Assembly (NCBI RefSeq): GCF_004027225.2
Contig: NC_044288.2
Location: 20,346,744 to 20,410,743, forward strand
Length of the DNA stretch: 64,000 bases
Direction: 5' to 3'
From: Strigops habroptila
Lineage: Eukaryota > Chordata > Aves > Psittaciformes > Psittacidae
Under the pieces are notes generated by a model, which saw only the letters and a program-made list of their open reading frames with translations, was not told the origin of the DNA and searched no databases. Below are positions 40,360-51,557 of the stretch, piece after piece. Position 1 is the stretch's first letter. Each line of letters begins with the position of its first letter. The position numbers were made by a program, and so were the translations under genes.

Positions 40360-40743
40360 CGGGGAGGCGGCGCCTGCGCGGTGCGGGGCCCGGGCTTGTC
40401 CCGGGGGTGCGGAGGGGGCGGGTAGGGCCCTGCGGGGCACAGAAAGCGCTGCCGGGGGCCCGGCTGTGAAACCCAGTTGCGCGGAGCTGCTCAGCTGCGG
40501 TGTCACCCCGCCCCTGGGGTGCGCGGGGTGACCGGGGTTTGAGCCGAAGAATATCGCTCCCATGGGCAGAATGGGAGCAGCCCCCAAGGCCCCGCTCGCT
40601 CTGTCCGGGGGCAGCTTCCCTGCTGAATAGTTCACATGCCTACAGAGAAAGGAAAGTTTCTATCTTGCTTTAGAGACAACTGTAACTTAGTAAGTTTTCC
40701 CCTTTTAGCTGTTTGATATGCTTACATTTGTTTGTTATTACAG

Positions 40744-43681
40744 ATGATTGAAACACTTGTAACTACTGAAGCTCAGGAGCTGCTGTACCAGCTCACAGCC
40801 CTCTTGGAACAGGAGTTAAGATGTCAGCCAAAGGCCTCTGGCCTGAGGCTGATCGAATCTGCTCACGATAATGGCCTCCGGATGACTGCAAGGCTGCGGG
40901 ACTTTGAAGTGAAAGACCTTCTCAGCTTAACTCAATTCTTTGGCTTCCATACAGAGACGTTTTCACTGGCTGTGAATTTCTTAGACAGATTCTTGTCAAA
41001 AATGAAGGTAAGGCTTTCTAAAGTATAAGCTCTCAGTCATTGGCTTCTATTCATTGCAGCCTTGTTCCTATTATAAGTTAAAACATCTTGGCTTTAGATG
41101 GCTGAAGGTTAAGCTCCTTCCAAAGATTCTGCTTGCACAAGAGCTAAGAAATGGCTTTCCCTGTTCAGATTTTAGTGATAATAAGCAAGCTGTTACCTCT
41201 GGAGAAGAGAAGGAAGAGGGCATCAGTTTTAACTTGAGGATGTCCATAGGCTTGGAAACGCAAGCCATATTCAGGGGTTAGATCGAGACAGATTGTCTTG
41301 CCTGTTGCATATATACAAGAATGCCTTAAATGACTTTTACTCTTTCCACTTACCCATAAGCCTTATTTATATCAAGAGGTTTGAAGCTGTTCGCCACTTA
41401 GAATCTGGTAAAACATTTTGTTAACGCTCCATTCTACTGTGCATATGTGGCATGCTGACCTAGGTTGTTTTTAATTGCCTAACAAGACAGGATTACCACT
41501 GTGCTATTTGGTCAAGAACAACAGCTTGTTTTCTTTGTGTGTTAAAACAAAAATGAGAAAGCTAGATGGAGTGGATAGGAAAATGATGACCTGAAAGATT
41601 TCTGAACCCAAAATAAGCAGTAAAAATGGGGACCGTAGTGCCTATGGAATAAGTCAGGGTTTTGTATATATATGTGTGTGTATGTATAGAAAAGAGTAAA
41701 AAATAAAAACACAAACGTTTTTGTTGTTTTGGTTTTGGGGTTTTTTTTTTCAGAAGCCAATATGTACCACACTTTAAGCCTTCAAAAATTCTGATTAGGC
41801 TATTACAGAACCTCATTAAGAAAACAGTTCTACCGCAATCAAAATATATTGTTCTGCAATCTTGCTTTTTAGATTAATTAGGCAGAACTTGTAGCATGTA
41901 ATGGTTTCCTCATTCAGTTAAATAAAGGTAAGAATATAAGCAGATAAGACTAATATCTCCATCTTCAAAAACAGAACAGGCCCTGTCTGCCACCCATAAT
42001 TTTTTTTCTAAAATACATTGGTCCTACATAGTTTGGTACTTATGTGTTGATATGACTGATCAAAGGCTTTCCTCTTTAAAGTTAACAAACAACAATTTAC
42101 TTTTCCTTAGGTACAGCCTAAACACTTGGGCTGTGTCGGACTCAGCTGCTTCTACTTGGCTGTGAAGGCATTAGAAGACGAGAGAAATGTTCCCCTAGCC
42201 ACTGACTTAATTCGAATAAGCCAGTACAGGTTCACTGTTTCTGATATGATGAGAATGGAGAAAATCATATTGGAGAAGCTGTGTTGGAAAGTCAAAGCTA
42301 CAACAGCCTTCCAGTTTCTACAACTATATCACTCACTCATTCATGAGAATTTAAGCTGTGAAAGGTAACATTCTAATATTTATTTTGCTATGACCACGTA
42401 TGATCAGGAATCCTATGTAGAAAAGTAAGCAGGGAAATAACTTGAGTAAATGGCCTTTCTATACTTAAAAACTCCACAAACTTTACCCCTTATTGGTAAG
42501 TATCATAAATGTGAATATCTGTGGTTTAATATTATTTCAGTTTTAAAAGTTGTTTGCATAAATTGATCTAAAGAGTATTGCTCTCTGAGCCAAAACCCAA
42601 ACTTGCTCAATAACAGTGGTATAGTGAATCTCTGCTTATGCTGCACAAAGTATTGCCTCATTGCAAAGATTTCAAAATCTGGCTTAGAAAGAGATTCCTT
42701 TTGCTAGTAAGCACTAAAATTCCTGTTGGTAAGCCTATTTTGACAGTATGAATCTCCCCAGTGTAGCACAAGATTTATCTTTAGCATTAGGACTGCCAAA
42801 ACTGAACACCTGTTTGACTGTAACCCTAGAACTTCTGGGACAAATGAGGCCTTTGTTTAGATAAAAACATTCTTCCTGCTGCTCTGAGTTCCCAAGGGTG
42901 GTGCTGCCTTGATCAAGCTTGCATTCTTTTTTTACATTCACTCATATGTGTTTATTATAGGAGAAAATACCTTAATTTTGAGAGACTTGAGACCCAGCTT
43001 AAGGCATGTCACTGCAGAATCATGTTTTCTAAAGCCAAGGTAAATGTCTTGAAAGCTCAAAAACAATGAGACTACTGAAACTTAACAAAGCAGTGTTTAA
43101 AAACTTTTTCTCTCTCTCCAGCCTTCTGTCTTGGCACTGTCTATTATGGCTCTAGAGATAGAAGAACAAAAACTGCTGGAGTTGACAGAGGCATTGGAAT
43201 TTCTGCAGTTGCATTCCAAGGTATGTATAGATAAAGTTTCAGGGGAGGAAGGAAGAAAAATGCATGCAAGTGCCTACACAGTGGAAAAGGGGGAGATCCA
43301 TTGGCATACTGGTTTGTTTTGTGGCTTTGTTGGGGTTTTGTTTGTTTGGGTTTGGTTTGGGTTTGGTTTGAGGGGTTTTTTTCCATTTGGCTTGGGATCT
43401 CTGGTTTCCTATCTTATATAAAGAAGCTGAAAGCACATGTATGATGTAAGGATTTAATGAGTTATATAAGATTCTGTTTTGCTGTTTAGATAAACAACAG
43501 AGATTTGACCTTCTGGAAGGAACTGGTGCTAAAGTGCCTTACAGAATATTCTTCAAGCAAGTGTTCCAAACCAAATGTCCAGAAATTAAAATGGATTGTG
43601 TCTGGACGTACAGCACGGCAGCTTAAACATAGCTACTACAGAATAACACACCTTCCTACAATTCCAGAGACCAGCTCATAA
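40744..43681 (+). CDS. CCNG1: Cyclin G1 (5 coding exons)
   Basis: Coding exons are 40,744-41,007, 42,111-42,364, 42,961-43,039, 43,122-43,220 and 43,490-43,681. The total is 888 bases, 295 residues plus TAA, and a TAG follows directly. All junctions are GT-AG and in phase. Length equals human cyclin G1, and the remembered human sequence matches closely throughout: the start MIETLVTTEAQELL; the cyclin box around residues 50-145 with GLRMTARLRDFEVKDLLSL and LGCVGLSCFYLAVK; and the end SGRTARQLKHSYYRITHLP. Cyclin G1 has a cyclin fold but no classical cell-cycle CDK role. It is induced by p53, binds PP2A B' subunits and promotes MDM2 dephosphorylation, so it feeds back on p53; it also binds GAK/CDK5. 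The ATG is the first codon of exon 2. NUDCD2 converges from downstream. Confidence 0.97.
41663..41690 (+). repeat. TA/TG microsatellite in CCNG1 intron 2
   Basis: A short imperfect run of TA then TG units, followed about 35 bases later by A/T-rich low-complexity sequence. It lies within the 1.1-kb intron between the first two coding exons. Confidence 0.6.
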
Positions 43682-45880
43682 TAGGTAACTTCTTGTAAAA
43701 CCAACTTCTGATGATGTAGAAGTAATTAGCTGTTAACTACCTCCAAGTTTCTTATTCTGTATAGTAACCTCTTGAAGACATGTAACATAAACATAGTAGG
43801 CCTCTTACAGAGGCTGGTCTTTTGTCGTGTTCATGCTTGAGCCAGTACTGTACCTAAAGAAGTGGCAACCTAATATATGAACACTGGAGAAAGAACTGCT
43901 CCTCTGGTGTGCTGTGGGAGCAGAAATGTGTTCTACAGATATTGGGACATCACACAAACTAAAATGTGGAGTGAAACTGGTAAAAAGGCAGAGAAAAAGC
44001 TTGGCTTGCTCCTATCCTGAAAAGAACCAGCCAAAAGGAAACAGTTGCCTATTAGAATGAGTTTATTTTAATCTTTCACTCAAACCACTTAAAAGGAAGG
44101 CAGTTCTATAGTATTACTGGTATAACTCTCTGATTAGTTAAGTCTAAAAACTGTAATTCAGTTATTCATATTACTGGGGATTTTTTACTCTGTAGAAATT
44201 GTGAACTACTTCCTTATCAAGACTGTAATTCCAAAAGCCGTATATTTTCTATAACAGCTGTTTGTTGTTGTCTTGCTATATTAAAGTCTGATACTTTGTT
44301 TCGTTCTTGTAGAAAGCCTTCAGTTGACTGGTTTGGATTTTTTTACAGGAGTACAATAAAATGAGGAGAGAACCATGCTGTGACCTTGTCAACAGACACG
44401 TGAATATTTGAGAAACGAAGTCTGAACCATGATCTTAATAATGAAGAACTCAACTCATGGAAAGAATATGTAACATCTCAGACTAAAAGATCCTTCCAGC
44501 AAATATGTTCTTTTCATGATGATTACAACAATATTCAGTGTCAGTTTTCAGTCTAATTTGTTAGGCTGTTTACTGTATAGTGAAATACCACAATACTGAT
44601 ACATGGAATTTTAACACCTCATAGTTTGCAGAGCATCTTGTGTAGTCTAACTTTGGCTTACTGTAACTGGAGGTACTGAACTGTATATTTAATTTTAAAA
44701 ATCTGGTTCCAAAGATTACATGACACTAGCACTGTGCTGCACTGTCTTAATCAAACTAAAGACTAACCCTGCTCAATACTGATGACAGTGGCAAATGCCT
44801 GTCAGTCCACCTAACATGCTGTTTGGGCAGTGTCATGTGTCCATATGTTCCTGCTGGGCAGGACACTGGCCTTCTACCATAGACACATTAAAAACTAGGC
44901 TATGTGATACCCGCCAAACATGTCAAGTAGTTAAAGCAGAAGAAAAGAGAAACGTTAGTTCATTCCCTTATAAAAGGGTAGTCACTAACACAGCATCATT
45001 AATTTCAGTATTTTCTAAGAGGGGTAGTTTACTGAGGTTAGGAACTATGTCATAGAGTGTAAAAGCTTCGTGATACTTGGTGAAGGCTGAGGGAAAGTAG
45101 TGGGTCACCTGCCCTAAATCTGACATCAGTTCTCCAAAGTTTCACTGTACAAGGTATGCTGAACAGGTACATTTTTATAGGCACAGTAGGAGCAGGGCTA
45201 ATGTCCCATCTTGACCTGTACATAGGAGCAATCAAGAAACACTGAAGATTGCTTCAACTCTGATCTCTTTAATGATAAGCTGCTTAAAATACAACTGTTT
45301 TTTTGAAGACCAGGTCAGTACTTGAAGCATATCACGGTTCTAGTGCTAACAAGGAAGTGAATAATAAGAATGTATTATTGTATGTAAGATGAATAGAGGT
45401 GTTGAGGGAATGTTGCTAATGACCTCTTGAATGCTGCCTCACTGTGGAGCAGAGGCTGTTAGCGATGTGCTGTTAGTAACGGATTGCCATATGAACTGAC
45501 TTAGTGGATAAGGAGAGATCAGAATGTTCTGAATTTGGAGTGGTTTTAGGTGTTAGCCAGGCAACCCTTTCCCTTTTATGCTGAGGGGGAAACCATTCTT
45601 TTAATATCATAAACTAGTTAAACCTTTCATAGAAGACTTCATACCAAAGCTCTGTATTGGACAAATCAAACCTTCTCATGAACTCAGAGTGATTGCACCG
45701 CATAACATGTAATTGGTTTTTGTAACTGCCAGTGCTATCTGTGCATTGTGCTGGCCTGTGAAAAGCGTACAAGTGATTTGAACAAAGGTGTGGTCATTCT
45801 ACTGGGAGAGATGGTGAAGATGCAGTGTGCAATTCTAATTGTCATGCCTCAATATTAAAATATGGACCTTTCACTTAAAC
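43682..45880 (+). other. CCNG1: CCNG1 3' UTR region, with possible intron and alternative poly(A) sites
   Basis: The sequence after the stop lacks a conserved open frame. Three plausible poly(A) signals are seen: ATTAAA at 44,280-44,285; AATAAA at 44,355-44,360 with a TG-rich stretch after it; and ATTAAA at 45,854-45,859 followed by a strongly GT/T-rich segment. A donor-like AG/GTAACT directly follows the tandem stop codons (exon end 43,684), and a strong acceptor TTTTTTTACAG ends at 44,348, so a spliced 3' UTR is possible. The 3' boundary given is that of the last signal and is approximate. Confidence 0.55.
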
Positions 45881-47500
45881 GTTGAAATGTGCTTAACTGT
45901 GTGACTTCTTTTCCTATTTGTTATAGAACATCTTAGTAGAAAGCCTATAAAGTGACTTATATCTGAACAGTACCTGGAAAACTTCCAGACAGGGCATAAG
46001 AGATCATGGAGATACTCTCAAATTTTCCTTTTTTAAGAGGTTGAAGCTGCATGGGGAAGGCTGGAGAACCAACAGGAAAAACTCGAGATGCTTGATAAAA
46101 ATTATTGCAACTTGGACCACAATTACTCTAAATCCTTTGAGATCTTTTCATCTATATTCTTCTAAACTGGAGGCTTCTAACTTACAGGATATGATCAAAG
46201 TAGCTAACCCAGTAGTTCACACCTCTCCTTTTAAAACAATTCAGAACTGTGATGCCACAGTACATTCTAAACAGTTGGTCTCTCTCCTTGACTTAGCTGT
46301 AGGATGACTCATGCTACTTCATAAAGCAGAAACTATGGGTATGTTTAGCTTTGAAAATGCATATAGCAAATATAAGTTCATGCACTGAAGTATCAGATGG
46401 CATTCTAAACTTCTATAACCAAAAGACATACAAAACCACCCTATGCAAACCAACTGCTGTAACAAAAAATACTGTTTCACTGGATCGTACTTCAGCATTT
46501 TAATGCAACATTAACTGTTTTCTATCTCTGTCCTCAGTTAATTTTTTTATCAGTCTTGTTCATTTCTTAACTATACTGTCCACCTTTTATACTAGGATCA
46601 TGGTAAAGATACAGCACTTCATGGCCAGAAATCAGCGTTCGATACCACACTACTTTCCTTTGCATAGTAAGGCAAGTTCTCTACAACCAGAGCACAGCGT
46701 ATGGACCTACTTCACATTCCGTAAAGATGACATGAGTACACGCTTCATTTCAGGACTATTAATGCTTGCTTGTTCTTACAAGAAAGCAGTGGATGTAATT
46801 AAAATGAAATCATTCTTCCTCAACTACTGCTTTATTTTTGCCATGTGCCAACTGAAATAATGATGCAATTTTAGAAATAAGGCTCAGCAGCATGATGCAC
46901 AGCTGCTGACAATTTATCACCAGTGAGATTTCTGCTGAGGACTTAAATATAGGCAATAGTTTCAGTGTTCAGACTACAACAGGATTTGGCAATCAAGTCT
47001 TCTTCCTCTGTTAGCCTGTTTGACCCAGCCTTCATTCTGTGGTTGGAGTGCTTCTCAGCTCCATATTGCTGTGGTTGGAGTGCTTCTCAGCTGTGTCCTT
47101 AACAATGAGTAGAAAATTCCTCATACATAATTGGCACATGCAAAACATTATACGATGCAATAGCTAAGTTTAAAATGTGGCTATTAAGTTTAAAAACTGT
47201 ATCTACAAAAATTTACAGCTTCTTAGAGAGCAGCTTGTGCTGTATGTTGGGAATGAGATACCATTCCCTACTTAGGGACCTCCTATTCCTTTCAAAAGTA
47301 ATCATATTCTCTTACTTTCAAAATCTTGAATATTTATACTGAAAGGCTATATTACATAAACACATAAAATTATTTATACATCAGAGTTTCATCTGACCTT
47401 TCAGTTTTCTAGTATCATTTACCTGGTAACAAGTACAAATCATTATTGCTGTACTTGATAGCACAGTGGATTGTAGAACCTTATCCGAAGCAAGATGCTG
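45881..47500. other. Spacer between convergent CCNG1 and NUDCD2 3' ends
   Basis: AT-rich sequence without a recognisable gene. It holds a 24-base direct repeat with 32-bp period (47,037-47,060 and 47,069-47,092). Parts may belong to longer 3' UTRs of either flanking gene. Confidence 0.5.
47037..47092. repeat. Two-copy tandem repeat, 32-bp period
   Basis: The 24 bases starting CTGTGGTTGGAGTGCTTCTC occur identically at 47,037-47,060 and 47,069-47,092, separated by 8 bases. Perfect identity suggests a recent local duplication. Confidence 0.9.
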
Positions 47501-47507
47501 TAGCATT

Positions 47508-47999
47508 TTTATTTAAATCACTTTTTTAGAATAACATTTATGAGTTCTCCAAGGGCTGCTACAGAGGGAAAGTGTAAGTGTAGCCATCCTAATATCCTTC
47601 CCATTGCAACTTAAGAGAAAATATTAAATATCTTGCTTATAACCTGTAATCTGCAATGGTGAATAAGGTATTTTTGCATAAAGACAAGTGGCATATTTAT
47701 AACTGACCAGTTTAGTATGCTGCTTCTAAAAACAAAACCCAAACCCACCTGCTTCAAGATGTTACTTTTTGTGTACACCTTTCTCTCTAGTTTGTCCCTC
47801 AGTATTAGAAAGTTATCACAGTTTATAAATCAGCTGGTAATACTTTGTCTTCATTCTACTGGAAGAGATCTTTCTGTTCACTGAAGTAACGACTTGACAG
47901 CAATCCATTGAAGAGATCGCTGAAGCCTTCCCCAGTTACATGATTCCAGCCCTTACGTGTAATGAGAAATTCCTCTCAGGGAACACAGACAAAAGCAGT
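47508..47999 (-). other. NUDCD2: NUDCD2 3' UTR (end approximate)
   Basis: On the minus strand, sequence after the NUDCD2 stop runs to an AATAAA signal at 47,513-47,508, giving a 3' UTR of roughly 0.5 kb. The downstream GT-rich element is weak, and other minus-strand AATAAA motifs further on (for example near 46,830) could give a longer form. Confidence 0.45.
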
Positions 48000-50900
48000 T
48001 TACTTTTCAAGACTAGAAAAGTCTGGTCCTCCTTTGCTGTAATTTCCAGAAATTTCTGCCCCGCTGAAGTCAAATCCAGGGTTCTGATGGAGGTAAGAGA
48101 AAAGTTTAATTGATATACTATTCATAATTAAAAATATTTTAAAACCCCAAACAAAAAGCCCCAAACTGTTTCTGTTAATACTCTGCTCTTGTAACAAGGA
48201 CATACAATGATCAACTTGTCATCTGTTTGTCATGGCACTGAAATTCTTGGAAAATGCATCAACAGATAAACCTTGAATTGCCTTAGTTTGGTTGCATACT
48301 ACTGAAGTGAGTTTGTGATGCTGTTCTCAATTTGGCAAGCAGTTAGGTCTCCCAGTAAAGAAATATTAAGGAAAGTTTAAGAAAAAATTCTGGCTTCTAG
48401 TGTCCCTTGAAAATACAATTTGAAAATAGAAGTACTTGCCATGCTGGATAAAAAGTCTCATAAATATGTTCCCTGTTGTGGTATGTATTGTGCTGAATCA
48501 GCTGTTCAGTAATAAGTTGTAATCCTACAACTCTGCAGATGCTCATAGCTGTGTGCTAAAGGTGTACCAAAACAATTTAAACAATTTTAGTAAAAGGGCA
48601 AAGAAAATCTTGTCTAGCTAACCATTCTACACCATCTGATATTATAAACAAACATATTCAATAGAGCTTGATGCTAGAAGTCTGTTGTAAACATGGCTAT
48701 GTCATAATTCTAGATAATAACAAATTGTGTGTAGCCTAACTTAAGCAAAATGTTGTTAGTATTGTGCAACAAACCCTAAAACATCAGCACCACCCCCTAA
48801 CCCATCTTAACTTTTCATAAAAACTTCAGACAGGCTACAGACAGTATAACCTCTTGAAAGTACACTGACCAAGCCTCATGAGCACTCTCTATATATTAAA
48901 CTACAGTATATGCTTCCACAGCACTGGACAGCAGAACAATTTTTCTCAGCTTTCATGGCCATGACCTTGGTGTGCAAACACAAAACATAAGGAGTAATTC
49001 TGGTCCTTTAACTTGCCTCTCTTTGGAATCGCTCCAGTGTAAGTTTCCTCTGCATCTGGTCCTGTACCCAAGGATCAGCAGCATATTCATTTTCTAGCAG
49101 AGACGTCCAACAATTTCCAGCATCTCGGTTTGTCTTCATTAGAACAATTCGTATCAGCTTCCTGTCTTCTGTTGAATGAAAACACACATAAACCAACCAT
49201 TAAACTCAGTCCTATGCACAAGACTTTGTTGTTGTTTTGGTGAATTCACCATTAACAAGTACAGGATTTTTTTTTTTTTTTTTTTTTTGGTGAAGTAATT
49301 TAAATTCTTAATACCAACAGAGTTCTTGTAAATATACATTAACAAGAAATGGAAAGGCTGAAGCAAAGATGGCCTATACAGCCATTTCTCCTCTTTCTGT
49401 CCTGTAAAATGCTGAAGCTGTTTTAAGGGATTAAAACAGTTTGTCAGTACTTCTACTGCAAACATAAACTCACCTTTGAGAGAGGTTCACAACATATAAA
49501 AGATTTAATCTATTAATACATATACCTCAGCTCAGGCAATAATGAAACACTTGAGGTCAGGCTTTACAGAGATATTACCAATAAAAGCCAGAACTGTTTC
49601 AGCACCATATGGAGTTCTAATCAATTTATTTAAACACAGACAGTACGCCTATAGACAACACATTGGAAGTACATTTCAAAGGCGACACGTAGGATGTCTG
49701 GTTCTACTTAATTAAATAAACACAGCATTAGGAAGTGTATTTTGAAGATTATTCACATACTGGAAAAGAGTAGGCTTTGTGATGCTTGTTTACACTTCTA
49801 GTTATCACGTTTAAGTTACTAAATTATTAAATATTTAGAATAAACATTGAATGGAAAACAAAATCCATCATAGGACGATTGAGAGGCACAGTCTACAAAT
49901 GTGATTGCCAAAACCCAAAATAATCTGAACACTTTACAATAATTATGATGTAACAATTAGAGAAGCTTTTTTGGTTTTTTCCTCATCAGCTGTAAGTACC
50001 TTAGTGTAATTTTTAGATTGGTTTTTGATTCTCTTGGACTGTAGGTTTTGTCACCCATCCCAAAACTATAATGCATAAGGAGAAAACTCAAGAAAAGTAA
50101 CAATTATGGAGAGGCACAGACTGCCTAACTATACTGTAATTGTCAGCTTTAATAAAGGTTTGCAAAAAAACACCCACTATATGGAAGTGTCTGTAATCCA
50201 CTGACTACTGCCTTCCAGGAAACAGCACGTCTAGGGCTTCTGTACTACCTCAGTTCCTTGGTCTGGCCATAATGGTTGGGGTTTTTTACAAAGCTATGTA
50301 CAAGGAAGAAAGTAATCTTTCCCATTACAAAAAAGGGCTAAAACTTCTGCAGCATCTTTTGAGACGTCCCACTGCACTCATAATATCACTTCAGATGGAG
50401 GTTGTTACCTAACGTCCACGTTCCTTCATCAGTTACCGTCGAGTCAAAAAGTTTACCCTGCAAAAGACACGTACAGCATTATAAAACTGGAAAACTGGCC
50501 CAGCATCCAGGTCCCACTGAACTGCCAAGTTTTACTCCCAACTTACCTTCTTGGTTTCTACTGAACATGGATAGGGTGGTCTGGCCCTATAAGGATAGGC
50601 TTGCACAGGGACCATCAAAGAATTATTTTTTGTTACACAATTTTTTTTTTTGGTGTACACACAAACAAAATGAAAAATAAAAAGCTTTTGTTACACAAAC
50701 TTCTTTTTTAACGAAGTATTTACTACGGTCTCTGTTTCAGTATCTTAGCGCATTGGAAGGGCTTTTCTCAGAGGGTAATATCCTTTGTAATGGGCTGCCA
50801 TGAAAACGCCAGAGCTTCTGCCACGGGTGACATACAGCTGCGGTGCCACGAGGTACGTGCCCCGTGCCGGGAAGAGCTGCTTGTTCCCGGTGGGAAAGCG

Positions 50901-51412
50901 AAGCTGCTGCTGACCTGGGTTATTGGCGTTCGGCAGCACCTACACGCTGCCTCAGTACAACCCAAGGAACGCAAACCCACGGAATTTGTTGGCTTTGTTT
51001 TTCCCATCGCCTTTAAAAGTTCGACAAAACTACCCTGATACACTTCGCTTTTAATTTCTCAAAATCTGGGTATTTAAAGAAGGAAACACCACAGACACGC
51101 GGGCGGGGCAGTGAGCCATCTCACCTCTAGCACCCAGCGGAGCTCCCCGGGGCCTCCGCGCCGGGCGCGGGTGACAACGCGAGGTCCCGTCCCCGTCTCC
51201 GCCCCCCCGCGCCGCCCCGGTACCTGCAGCACGTCCTGGCCCCGCACGGACAGCGCGATGTGCCGGCTCTGCAGGTTGCAGCAGACGTCCTTGGCCCGGG
51301 TGCCCGGCGGCACCTGCACCTCGATGAACACCTCCTCCAGGGTCTGGTACCAGCGGCCCCAGGGCGTCCCGCAGGGCACCACCCCGCTGCGCTCCTCGAA
51401 GGGAGCCGACAT
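48000..51412 (-). CDS. NUDCD2: NudC domain-containing protein 2 (4 coding exons)
   Basis: In transcript order the coding exons are 51,412-51,224 (63 codons), 50,457-50,409 (49 bases), 49,168-49,017 (152 bases) and 48,083-48,000 (27 codons plus stop). The total is 157 residues, the same as human NUDCD2. Landmarks are MSAPFEERSGVVPCGTPWG at the start, EVFIEVQVPPGTRAKDV and LQSRHIALSV in the CS (p23-like) domain, GTWTLEDRKLIRIVL across exons 2-3, and SGAEISGNYSKGGPDF near the C-terminus. The CS domain covers roughly residues 14-104, with a helical tail after it. NUDCD2 works with Hsp90 to stabilise LIS1, a dynein regulator. The 5' frame stays open upstream of the ATG but has only a GTG there, so the conserved ATG is chosen. 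Intron 3 has a GC donor; introns 1 and 2 are GT-AG. Confidence 0.97.
49012..49017 (-). promoter_or_regulatory. NUDCD2: GC splice donor of NUDCD2 intron 3
   Basis: Exon 3 must end in CAA-AGA-GAG (Q-R-E) to join the AAC-CCT-GGA (N-P-G) start of exon 4, and the bases that follow are GCAAGT. GAG/GCAAGT is the strong consensus of the minor GC-AG intron class spliced by the U2 machinery. No in-frame GT donor at or next to this position would keep the conserved protein. Confidence 0.9.
49267..49288. repeat. Poly-T tract in NUDCD2 intron 2
   Basis: A run of 22 T on the + strand (poly-A in the NUDCD2 transcript) within the 1.24-kb intron 2, about 100 bases upstream of exon 3 in transcript order. Confidence 0.9.
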
Positions 51413-51469
51413 GAGGGAAGGGACCGGACGAGACGGAATCACCACCCCACCGGGCCGCGCGGGCCGCCC

Positions 51470-51481
51470 TGCGCATGCGCA
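51470..51481. promoter_or_regulatory. NRF1 binding motif
   Basis: TGCGCATGCGCA is an exact match to the NRF1 consensus YGCGCAYGCGCR and is fully palindromic. It lies about 60 bases upstream of the NUDCD2 start codon, which probably places it near the NUDCD2 transcription start. NRF1 sites are common in CpG-island and divergent promoters. Confidence 0.75.
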
Positions 51482-51557
51482 CGGCTCAGCCGCGGCTAGC
51501 CCCGCCCCAGGCGCCACACTGGAAAGGCAGAGCGTCTTCTCCGAGGCAGTCGCGCTG

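Larger units (their letters stand above)
39700..40640. promoter_or_regulatory. CCNG1: CpG island / CCNG1 promoter
   Basis: About 0.9 kb of strongly GC- and CpG-rich DNA replaces the AT-rich flank and surrounds the first exon of CCNG1. Visible elements include an inverted CCAAT box (ATTGG at 39,946-39,950) and GC boxes of the CCCCGCCCC type near 39,913-39,921 and 39,978-39,987, plus GGGGCGGAGC at about 39,992. No TATA box sits at a suitable distance, as is usual for CpG-island promoters. Transcription probably starts near 40,020-40,040, but the exact start cannot be read from the sequence. Confidence 0.85.

Noticed and set aside
39947-40635. Long open frames of 194 (+) and 222 (-) codons over the CCNG1 CpG island
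   Set aside because: GC-rich DNA lacks stop codons by composition. The products are low-complexity P/R/A/G-rich, and the region is explained as promoter, exon 1 and intron 1 of CCNG1.
51517-51517. Upstream GTG start extending NUDCD2 by about 35 residues
   Set aside because: It is a non-ATG start in 5' UTR sequence. The ATG at 51,412 gives exactly the conserved 157-residue protein.
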